This document shows, one piece after another, positions 48,801 to 61,621 of a stretch of 64,000 bases of DNA. The stretch's first letter is position 1; the number at the start of each line of letters is the position of its first letter. Where the stretch lies: the NCBI RefSeq assembly GCF_041260155.1, contig NC_091936.1, positions 43,622,930 through 43,686,929 on the forward strand, given 5' to 3'. Source of the DNA: Ptychodera flava (taxonomy: Eukaryota; Hemichordata; Enteropneusta; Ptychoderidae). A program made the translations under genes and the position numbers. Below the pieces are notes generated by a model. The model was not told where the DNA came from. It saw nothing but the letters and a program-made list of their open reading frames with translations, and ran no database searches.

Positions 48801-51800
48801 AGATGATACTTATTTTAAACTCACTTTTTCTCAATAAATTTCACTTTTAGACCCCACACATTATAATTTTCTGTTTAGCCCTATATCTCAACATTATGAA
48901 AAAATATGTTTATTTTCCGAAATCACAGTTGTTTTTGACCATTTCTCTCAAAAATATGCGTTTTTGAGTTTTTTTACCTAAAGAGCTTCTTATTTGTTTG
49001 AACTTCAACAATTATAGATTTAATCCCTTGGTAATTTTCCTTTCCAATGAAAATTTAAAAATACTAGTTACAATGGCACTGTGCTGTATATGGTCCCTTA
49101 AAACAACTGTGCATTTAGAATTTATGACGGCCAGGAATTAAAAGATATTAATGTTTCTAAATGTAATAAACCATGACAAGGTGTTACGTCTTGAGAAAAC
49201 CAAAGGTCTTCCGATGCTCAGCTTAGTCTTAAGAAGAGGATTAAATCATCTTGTCATAGTGGAGTCTTTCAAAGACTGGATTACTTAGCATTCTGCCCAC
49301 ACCTCTGTTGGCACAGAGTAATTCCCTTAGAAATGGGGGTCATCAACATTGGGGATCCAGAAATACATCACAGCCTTTCCACATGAATTGAGATAAGTGG
49401 ATTTACACTCAACTTTTAATCCTTCAGATTAAGCTTTCATCTTTCTTGCTCTGCTCCGGGAAGGAAGTGGTTTTACAAGGAAATGTCAAACTTTATCAGT
49501 CTGTGTTTGCCATTGCATCGGCTAGACTATTTATTTCTTTGTGTTCACACATCTCATCCTAAAATTAAAACACTGGTAGTTTTCATTCCGCAAAATAATG
49601 TGTGTATGCAGTGTTCAAAGGCACTTTTGTAAAGCCACCTCCCTATTCTGGATAAAGATAATTTGAAAACTCAACAAAGCTGTTAGTTACACATTTGAAA
49701 GTGATCACTTCACATATTGCAACTTTTACTTAAACACAAACAACACTTACACAAATTATTGACATACAATTAATGCAATCAATTCAACAATATCATCAGC
49801 CATCATTGACACACGGATACACATCCATCTAGGCATTGAGTTAGTTTGAGAACATATTTCTTGTTTTATCTTAGACATCAAAATTTACACTGTTGATAGA
49901 GGTGATGTAAATTATAAAATCAAACACACAGTATACATCTATCCATACTTAATTATCATTATTTATCATCAATTTGACTTGCACAGTTATCCCTAAAACT
50001 TTAAAAAAAACTTCATTGAAGTAATCTGTGTATTAGAGTAGAATGACTTGACATTTCGTATGATTTTAGTATAAATTGTAGGTCTTTTATGTTTGTCAAT
50101 GATATGTAGTGTGGCCAGTACATGCCAATGTCACGTATTACACTATTACACTTAGTATTAGGTTATAAACTGAAAACAGGGCTTCTGCTGGAACATATTG
50201 TGAGTGTTCATAGCTTTTGAACAGCTAATATCCTTAGAACAGTGGGTTTGCATCTGTATTATGAAATATTGAGAAACCTGTGTGAAAAACATTCTGACAA
50301 ACTGAAAAAAATTACTAAAATCTACGACTTTGATGATTATACTAATCTGAACTTGAGGAGGGTGCACAACACACAGTCACCTGTGAAAATCCATGTGTCT
50401 TCAAGTGTTACCATCTTAGCAATACGGGATGAAATTTCTACTACAAAATGACAACCCCCACCAACCACTGGAATTTTAATTGAATTTACCAATCAGTTTT
50501 ATATTTTGCCAAAGGTGGTAAGACTGAACTATGGCCCTGAGTAGCAAGGAGCAGCCAAGGAGCCCAATCATGTTACCCATGATGCACTTATCCATCGATT
50601 ATAGAAATGTCAAGAGTATTAGTATCACAGCAAATTGGACTGCCCCCAAAAGCTAGCTTACGCACACTTGGCATCTTCCGCAACTCTAGGAGGTCAAGAT
50701 ATATGAACCACGTACGGTATGTTTGCAGAATTCGTGTTTCCAGGAAATGACAACATGATTGTGCAATCAATGCAAAGTCCTATATCATTGAGCAAGCACT
50801 GATTTTGCCATTCTAGATATCACCCAGAACACATCGTGGAGATGACATGATATCCGGTGACATACTAATGTCTGTTAATGCTATATGTTTTAAACATACA
50901 TGTGACTTGTTATATGTACTAATATTTTGCCAGGTGTTGGCCTGTATACATTAGCATATTTCTTACTTGTTTTCATCGATTAAGCTATTTTGTTTTATTG
51001 AATGATGAACTTTCTGAACAAGAGTTTTACATGTGTGGAAACAACATTAAATAATACACTATGTAAACACTTTTTTCTTCACTTCTTGTTGTACTATTGG
51101 TCCAAAAGTAAAAATTTACAATTTCAAAAATTTATAATTACAGCCAGACATGTACCGTAATATGACTACATAAAATGTTTTAATTATTTTGGTATCAGGC
51201 TTCATTATTGCATTAATTAGTCATGGATAGCTGCATTTCCTTGTAAATATGTCCTTTTCTACAACTCCTAACAAGTTGAGACTTTGTAATATCAAATGCA
51301 AAGTAAAGGTGATTGAGTCTTAGGTAAGGGTGACTGTATTTGACCTCTGACCTTTTAGACAATTTGCATGGCTGACCTTCTACTGTAAAATACAGATACT
51401 GATCGACCATTAAATGTCAGCAATGTTTTGAACAATTTTGATATTCATAATATAATGAGAGATGAGATAGCCTTCAAAAAAACCATCAGCTGATTAAAAA
51501 ACAAATTACACTTAGTCTATCAAATTGGAAGGTCTGTAATTCAGAATTAAAAGTTAAAGCGTTAAAGTATTAAAGTTGAACTGTTGTTTTGTCAATCCTC
51601 ACACAGAGTAACTTTGTCAACAATGCAGTTTATCATCTACTAGATGGTATATTTACCTAGTAGGTAATTTTGTCTTGCTAATTGCAGCCAAAATTACTTT
51701 TTTAAGAAGTGCTTATAATCTTCAGATTTATCAAGATACACTTGCGTGCTTCATTTTGCAATTGATTTTATCATTTGCAGTTCAAAATTTAAGATCTGCC

Positions 51801-54800
51801 TCTTCAAAAATGCAAGCCTTAAATGGCTTCAAACTTTAGTTTGAATGTTTTGAAGGATGACCTCTTTCTGATATGTTCAAAGTATGAAAATTTACGTTCA
51901 GTATACAATCTTGTTTCATATAGATATTTGTTTAGTAACTTTTGTACAGATTCAATCTTCTTTTGCAATATCGCTAAACAGGTACACTGTCAGTCTTGGG
52001 GTTTCTGATGGTTTTGCAATACGGCTAAACAGGTACACTGTCAGTCTTGGGGTTTCTGATGGTTTTGCAATATGGCTAAACAGGTACAATGTCAGTCTTG
52101 GGGTTTCTGATGGTTTTGCCTTCACCTTGAAATAAGTACTTTGAAGTTTATAAAACGAGTTTGGTCAAAGTTCACAAGAACAACATGGTTTCCTTCACAT
52201 TGATTTTCTGGTACTTCAAGGTAATTTGGTTTTCCTCTCGTTTTTTGGGGAATTACCAATAGTAACTTACATGATCAGTGTTTAGAATGTTCTATGTAGG
52301 AATTTTGCTCGTTTATAGTTGAGATGAAAGATCACACTAGAGTGGTATGTATGTCTCATTTGTAACGGTATCAATGTTCCATCATTAATAGGCAAAAATA
52401 AATATTTGTCCAAAAATTTGGACTTTTGGACATTAATCCTATAGGAATTGTGAAAATGGTACCTTGATTCCACTGATGTTCTGTATGCCAACATTACGAC
52501 CACAAGCAGCGGTAATAAAGACAAGTGCCAAAGACAATATTTGTTAGAATTTTATGTATGCAGCAGTGAAATGCCACATGTGTATTCTTGTTTAACAGCA
52601 AACCTACAATCCACATCAGCACTATTGTCGTTACGATACAACTAGTTTAACCTTTGTTTGTTTTCAATGTGAAAAATCTAAGTCATAGTGATAGGTCATA
52701 ATTACCAACTGTTTTACAGTAATGGCTACCACTTGTCAAAAACCATGGAAACCAACCTTCACAGCAACAAACAGTATCACAAAATGAAAATCCAGCAACC
52801 TGAACTTTCAAATCATAGATGGAATCAATTCTTTTAAAAAATAGCAGCCTACAAAAATGAATCCTGTACATCTGAAACTGCCAAAAGAAACCTTGCAAAA
52901 ACATCATTCATTGCGTATGGAATTTATATTCCACAGACTTTTGAACAGAAAAACGTTAAAGCTTTGATTAAAGTGACATGACAATCTTGGTGCATGTGTT
53001 GACATCACTCAACGTCAACTTTTCATGAGTGTTCCTTGCATGAACATGGAGTTTACAATATCATTATGACAGCTTGTAATTATGATCACAACCTAATAAT
53101 CACTGCCTGCCTTATTCGTTCTGTCTTCTTGACCATAAGATATTTATGAGTTCTGATCCGTCAAATGAGATACTAACTCCAGACCTTTGTGTTTTGTGTA
53201 AAATATGTGATTGATGACAATTTATGCCGTTAATAAAAATGAATTCATAGTGTGTCTTTGATTAGTCTTGATTTGACGGCTTGTATAGCTCAAAAATCTG
53301 TTTTAATTAACTTTCATATGTCTATGTCAGTCATTGATGGATATTAGATCCATGAACAAGATCCATGAAGGGTGCTTTTACAGTGGAATAAAACAAGTGT
53401 CAGTTCTACAGTCACATCGTCATCTTTATGAAAAAATGAAAATATTATCTGTACTGAAGAGCTTGCTGGAACTTGTTTTGAAAAAGGTGAGAAGTACAAT
53501 ACAATTTCAAAACAATTTTTGGCTACTTGTTAACGATAACGTTTTCTGTATCTTTGAAACACTGCATTTATAAAAGATTTTAGACTGTTATCTTGGTATT
53601 TCCTGGGAAATATATCCAAGTGAATTTATTATGAAATTTACATATGTTAACTTTACTATTCATGAGATTTTGAAATGCTTCCCATCAACTTGATTGTAAA
53701 CTCACCCTAAAGAACTTGTTCAACAAACTGGTTCTCTGATATGAACACATTCATTGTGGTTTATTGAATTGAATTTCAAAGTCCTTTCACTTATGAACAA
53801 GAAAAGGAGCTTTTTGGACGACTGAACTTAAATTCTGTGTTTTGCATCCCTAAATGCACAGATTTTTGGACGTTTTCATGGAAAAAAAACACATTAAGTA
53901 TTTGAATAGGACTTTATACCGCATAGTTTTTCTGCCAACAAATCACTGTTTACGAATGTTATAAAATGTACTTAAAATACCTGCGTGCTGGTAGAATGTC
54001 AAATTCTGGTGCAAGTTACAGGGAGTGGGGGGTGGAGGAGAAATTTCTGCCGTGATTCTTGAATGGGTAATCACATCACATGCAAACAATCCAGTAAATG
54101 TAAAACTTGCATGTGTAAAAGTGTTTTTGTTTCGTTTAAAATTCTTGGTGAACTAAATGCACATTGCAGAGTCAATGATGGTGGCGTTATTGATGGGTTC
54201 ATGTTATTCATATGTTTTGCATGCAGGGCAAGCTTTCCATGGATTCTTCATGTTCCTTAGTTTATCCCATCCTGGATTGGCATATCATATTCCAGTATCC
54301 TGATGTGTATTGGGTTCTTGATGACTCAGGATATTCCGGCATCCATGGATGCAAATTGCATTCTTGATTTCTCAAGATCAGAAATACATTGATCTCTTCT
54401 CTTGAAAAGGCCCATGAGATGCATCCTTTCATAATTTATTGGAATCTAACAATTTGTAATTTTCTCACACAGTTCTTGAATTTTATCTATTGGATAAAAT
54501 AGACAGCCTTTACCTGCTTTATAGTAATTTTTTCTTCACCTGATCAAAGTTCCCACCATTTTCAAAACCTGGTTGTACAGTATATTAGAGAGAAGATTCA
54601 GGATACATCAGTACCCTGGATGACATTCACAGGGTCCATACACTCAAAGTTATCAATAATTCCAGCACTTTCCAGGGCTTTTTCAGCAATTTTCAAGGAT
54701 TTTTTAAGGTCCAAAATACCATTTTCCAGATATTATTTGTACAAAACATCATTTCCATAGCATGTTATGATTGTCATGATTTCATCACTGATCATCTTGT

Positions 54801-57800
54801 CACTTTTGAAAATTGTGGGTGGATTATCCATTTTCCAGGATTTTCATGATGAAATATTATTTTCACAACTTTTCCAGGATTTTCCAGGAGACTTTAAAAA
54901 TTCAAGAACTTTCAAGGTCTTTCCAGGAGTGTACATCCCTGCATTCAATGCAGTGAGTTCAAACGGATAAAAACAATCTGTTTTCTGTGTTAGGGCACGG
55001 TAACCGTGGTTAGGGTAATAAATGAATATACATTTCACTCAACATTTTGCAATGACTTAAAAGTGGATGGATATTTGAGTCTGGCACCCTTTATTGTTTA
55101 TCTTGTTCAAACTTGTGATATGTTAATCTTTATACAGATATGGATATAAGTAACATGAACAGATTTTCGAAGTAAAATCATGAAAAAAGCAAAAAGTTCT
55201 AGCATCATGGCCTCTAAAGGCTCCAAGTAGCTGTAACTTTCAATGATTTTTTTCACTATTTTTAGTTTTAGTGTCCACTACAGTTTCTTGTCCCACTCCT
55301 AAAGCATGTTGATATCACAGTATTCAGCTTGTCAACTCAGCCTGTACGTGTGTACACTGCATTGTTATTGTTGACAAGTGAATTCTGGTCCCGACTGGAA
55401 TTCAACTGTACATTACTGATAGTGCATTTTACAAGTATAGATGCTATGTTGACAAACTAAATGCATGTAGTGGGTGTTTCAACATGCTTTGGGAGTAGGA
55501 CAAAAACTTTTGCATGAAAACAAAAAAAAAATCATCAAAAGTTATAGAAATTGGTCCAGTGACATGTATGACATACGAATACATTCTGTAACAATGTGTC
55601 CTTGCAACGTTTGGTTGTTGACCAGCTCTACAGACACATAATCACCCTGATACTAAACACTGTCCAAGGGCTTGAGTCGTATTGGTTGGTTGACCAGCTC
55701 TACAGACACACACTAATCACCCTGATACTAAACACTGTCCAAGGGCTTGTTCAAAGAATCCTTTTAAGTAGTATATGTGACCTTTGCAGGTGTAATTTTA
55801 TCCTTGTTATACATCTCACAGTTATTGATTTGCGCAGATGTTTCAAGTTAGGAATTCCGTTCTATCCTGAATAGGGGAATGTTTTAATAACTTTACGAAA
55901 TAATTACTATCCGACAAAAGTACACTTTCTATATTTAGTTTCAATCTCCATCATTTCCTTTTGTTTTTAGAGGTCACTCTGAAAATGCACTAGAAAAAAA
56001 ATTACCACTAATCAGGTATTAATTCCGTCAGGAAAAATTACATTGTAAGTTTTCACCAAATATGGGAGAGTAAAAACTTGTTTTACTGCGTAATCTTCAA
56101 TGTGAGTTATAGTGACACAAGCAGCAGACCAGAATAATATTGTAAAGATTTGAGTGTTCAAACATCTCTCCCTGAGCCATATTTGACCTTAAAAAAACAT
56201 CTCCACCTGACAAATATCACACAACACGTTAAAATCATAAAAGTTTTTAGTGCCTTTTTCCTGAAGCATAAAATTCCTGTTTAAATTTTTGTGACACTAG
56301 AGAATATATTCAACAGGAAAAACTTAATTACAGCACAACTTTGGCAATCTGGAATGTGGCTTCCTGTGATTGCCTTTAAAGTTCCGTAGCTGGGAATAAA
56401 ACAGCCATCCTACATGCATCTTATAAATCCACAAAGTCAAATCGAAATAACAAACTCTTTACAATTTATGACTGCAGTTTTTATTCACTAACTTTAACCC
56501 TGTGATTGACGCTGACTGTATTATCAGAATGACATTTGGCTCCTCTATTTTTTTTGCATGTAATTTTTTTACATGACATTAATGTACAACCTACTTGTCG
56601 TATTACATTCATTGTGTGCACTTGTACAATATTATTTTCAGAATCAGACATCATTTTATTCCATGAGTATCACTTCAGAGTTTTGTACTGTTTCATTACT
56701 TTTATTTTAATTACGAGGCATTCTAAATTTATTGTGACTTTATCTAATGAAATGGTCATCAAATTTATTACATGCTGTACACCGGCGTTTTCTCCAGAAT
56801 GCGAGATTTTGCAAACACCATCTGTTTAAATAAGATTCCCTTGAATTAATCACAAGCACATGCCTTGTTACCCATGTACGATGAAATCTGGAGATGCTGA
56901 TATACACAGAGCATTGATTGTGGCAATCTCTACCATGGTTGCAGTGTCTTGACTTTGCCTCCAGATTACAAAACTCTGTTTGAACTTGTATGAATGAATT
57001 GTGTAGGGCTTCAAATATAATAAACATTAAATAGATGAAAAAGAGATATTGCTGGATAGTCTTTAATTTCTTATCCAATACACACAACACAAACTTTTAG
57101 ACATGGCATATGCATGTTAATCAGCAACCTCAAAGAACAGCATAGTCTCATCCAATAGAACACACAGCACTGAATGTTCCCATACTTGCATGCTGTATTC
57201 AGTGTTTTCTTCCTGATATGATCAGCCTTTGAAATTGGTGAGAAATTCAAATAAAAGTGACAAAAATTCATAACTTAGTTAAATCCATTCTGTCACAAAT
57301 ACTTTATTTTGTTTAGTGTAATATTTAGTGTAATATTGTAGTATCTATTAGTATGTAAATTGGCAGATTTTTCAATGTGAAAGATGCAGGTCTTTATCAT
57401 TTTATATGTGAATTAGATCTGACTCTTTCTGCTAGGTATTCTCAGCTTGGCATGGAATCAATTCTGGAAAACTCAATTCCACCATCTATCTGGAATGAAC
57501 GTCATCACAAAAGGAAAAATCATACAATCTGGCTCCAGTTCCATTGGGAATTCAAAATGTAATGGTAGTACCATAACCAAAAGATAAACCACAATATTTT
57601 GCAGAAATCTAATTAAACATACATGAGAACAGAAATTCAAATTTACTCTGACAGTTTCTGTTCGGAGTTTCTATTCATATCAGCATTCTGTTATGCTACG
57701 GTTTGATGAAATAATTGAAGTTTCCGTCATTTATGTTGTTTTGATAAGGTGAAATATTATATATCGACTACAGTTGAAGTAGTGGGCATGTAAATCTTTC

Positions 57801-60112
57801 ACCTGCATGTAAGTAATATGGCCTGTGCTACTGCTTGGGTGTAATTATTTTCATTATCTGAAATTATTTTTACATTGTCTCAGCAAAGTGCACAGTGTGA
57901 TGCTAGTTCAGGTCAGCCAGTATCAGTCGTCTTTACCGTATTCGGTTTCTGCGGTTCAAAAAAAAAAGAATCTAAGGACAAATTTACGGCTCTTACTCTG
58001 AATTATAGTGAGTGTCCTCAGATGGAGTGATTTCAGTTCATTTGCATAAAGAATGGCTCCGCCTCTTTTTGACAGTAATCCAAACTGATTACATCTCAGC
58101 TGACAGAAATTTCTCTTCATCAATTTTTGACACGTTGATGAACTCCAATAAACAAGGCAGAATGACGATGGATCAAGGCTTTGATTACAGTATTCTAATT
58201 TTGTTCTGAGAGACGGAAAAATGTGACATGGGGTCACCTCGTAGATACCAGGTGTTGTGCCTCAAGCAAAACGATTCATGTCACTGACAACACCTGCCTT
58301 CATTTTCAAGAAAATTCTTGACATCAAATGAGACCATTGCAGTAGCTTGGAAAAATCAAACATGGCAAAATGTTATTGAGATCAAAATTTCAGCTTGCAA
58401 AGGGTTCATTTTTACGTCAAAATTTGACAGGAAAAACATTTTGAGTTAAATATCCAAATCTAACCCATTAAACTGTCACTATCTGTTAGAATAAGCCTTT
58501 TGTTTCAGATTTCATGGTTGAAACCACATTGAAGGAAAATGGGATGGAGGTGTTAATATTTAATTTCAAATCCTTGCCATAATCTTTTCTCTTTATACTT
58601 TGAATTTCATGGAACTGTAGGACATCAAGACTGGTCCAATTGATGTTTAGAAAAATGTTAGTCTCTTGGGTCAAAATTTATTTTTACAAGTTTTCATGTT
58701 CAGCAACCATGTTCTCCGGCCATGATACACTTTTTATGTCTGTGATAATACAAGCATACCAGTACATCAGACAGACAGCATGCACGGCTGTTGTTATCAT
58801 TACAATCTGAAGTACAGAACTCTATATTTAATCATAGTAAATTAGATAAATTTCTGTCAGACACTCAATATATTTGATCCTGTGTTAGTGTGTGCCCTGC
58901 AGGGCTGAAAATGAATCTGAGATGATTTTGTGATTGGTCACCATTATTCTAATTATGGAAGAATTTTCTTTCCCATAAATTTGAATAGTTGAGTTCATGA
59001 AGTATTGGAAGATTTTCTGAGCGGGATGAGTACTATATTTAATGGAATTTGCACAAATTAGAACAAAAGCTCTTTGTTATATTTTTTGTGAAAAAAGGTA
59101 AATATGTAAAAAGTGTGAACAATATCTATTATTTTAATTCGTCTTGCTGGGAAGTTATATATTTGATAAAACCATGCACTATTACATTTTGAATATATGC
59201 AAACAAATGCCTAAGTGATAACAACAAGCTAATATTTCTCTAACTTTGTTTTTTCATCAATTGTCACTGAGCTTTTTCAGACTTTTTAAAGTTCACACAG
59301 ACCCACGCAAAATGCATGCGGACTTCCATTTATGCGAGAAAGTGCCCTTATTTGATTTTATAACTTTGATCTTCCTGATGTCATATTAACCAGGTTCATA
59401 AAGTCAAATTTGGCCAGGACCAAATAGCACTGACACAGCACCAGACCAAGGATTAAATTTAGCTTCCCTTCAGACATGATTGCAACAAAAACGCCGACGT
59501 AACTAGTTCTTATATGACCTGTGACCTTTCAAAGTTTGAAATGGCAGGCTTGGATAACATAGCAATTTTTGTACTGTTCAAACTTTTCGTACTCGTTTTG
59601 TGCACATGGGCCGGAACTGGAACAAGATACGTTGGCGGTGGAGAAATAATCAGTACGTGGCGTTTTAACAATGTTGTTGAGTGTCTTTAAGTTGTACAAG
59701 CACTCTGAATGGGTCGCATTGGTTTTGTTTGGTTGGTGGGAAAATATGTCGTTCTGTCTACATGAGATACTGAGGACTGGATTGAAAATTTTCGGTAAAT
59801 GTAAACTTGATGATCAAACTATATCATCTGGGACCAGAGCCAGCATTACGCATGCACACACAGAAATCTTGGCCAACTCGGATATTGTGTCAGCCCTAAA
59901 CGTCCCCTCCAAATTGGGAAAAAAGTTGGTCAGCTGCTGGGCCGAGGCTGAGTGTTAAGATTGCCATTATTAAACACCAAAGTAAAAGTGACGTATGTCA
60001 GTGTAGCGACGATGTGCAATTCTACCTGTCTGAACGGGTTTCTAATTTCAGTGAGATAATTTGTGATCGTTGCCTGAGTAGTGTGAAACCAAGTCAATGT
60101 TGTGGCATTTAA

Positions 60113-60162
<50 letters not shown>

Positions 60163-61590
60163 ACACAAGGACTATAAAACTAGTAAATCAGATAAGGAGA
60201 ATATCTGATAAACTCCAACTGACATAAAGTTCCTTTAGGTTTCTGACTCACTCACAAAGAGTACAATGCAAAATAAAACTAGTCCGGCACGTTCAGTCAA
60301 TGAAACCTGATTAAGGTAAACTACACTCTGCCTGCAAAGAAACCATTTTTTCTGCTTAATTATCTCAACTTACTCACCAGCACTCTTTCAGATTTATTCA
60401 GACTGGCACATACAATAAGCAAGAGTGCTTTTACTATAACTGAACTGACACGCTCACAGTGTGAATTTTGTGGTTGCTAATTGTAACAGGACATGTGCCC
60501 ACGGTTTTGATCAGAAAATATTTGCAGAGTAGAAGAAATTAGAATTTACCGATGACAAAATAGTTTCATTCAACTGCCTTCGATACACTTTGTTTTGATA
60601 ATTGTTTTCATTGAAAAGAATGATCCTCAATAATAGCCCCGTTGCATTCAGGTCTGAGTAAACATACCAAGAAATAATGCCTGAATGGCCCTGCCTTGCC
60701 TGGGGCTGTGCTATTTATGAGATAGCCATAGAAACTGCCATCGGAATTACACAATTAAAAGCCAGAGTTTACTTATACCGAAGAACAAACACACAGAGTT
60801 CATATGAAACCCTTTTGTAACTTGATAGTTAGTCAGTTTTGGTGCGCTGGACTCAAACTAAAAATATTAGAGGCAGAATATTCCCTGTGACAGTAACCCA
60901 TGCTAGTATTTTTGATATAATGAGAGATCGGCACTGTCTCATTTTTTCCATTCAATTAATCAGGACATCCCACTTGCTTTTTTTCTAAAATGAGACAAAA
61001 TAAATGTTCATTACATTGGGGTCGGCACTTCTCTGTGTATGACTTTTCTACACGCTATCAATATATCCGCCCGGGATGTTCTAAGTGTCATCGCCTTCCT
61101 ACTTTCTATGCTTTGTGTTTTTTACAACTGTAAATGAGACGCGTCTTTTTAAATCTTTCAACTTTCTGCAGAGATTCTGGAAAGATTTTCCTTATGTTAT
61201 ATTATATTCTGTTTCTCAATATCCTGGCTTTTTTTGTAAAAACACAACTAACACCCTACCAACATACCACAGTGTAGAAATTAAAATAACATTGTTTACC
61301 AGAATCAGTCTTTTCAAGTAAAGCACATTACATTTCTTGAGGTTAAGTTTTTTCAGTGTAAAATGACCATAAATTTATCATTTTTAATGAATTTTGCATC
61401 TTGATTGTATAAAAGTAGATCTTAGATCTGCTGAAAAGCATTCTTTATAACTGTCCCTTTTTAGTTTTATTATTGAGCTTCTGTATTTTTAGATTACTGT
61501 GGATTCAGGTGAGTTAGAAGCATTATATTTATTAATATTCATATTATTATTATTGTTGTTGTTATTTTATTGTTTTGTTATTGTTATCAC

Positions 61591-61621
<31 letters not shown>

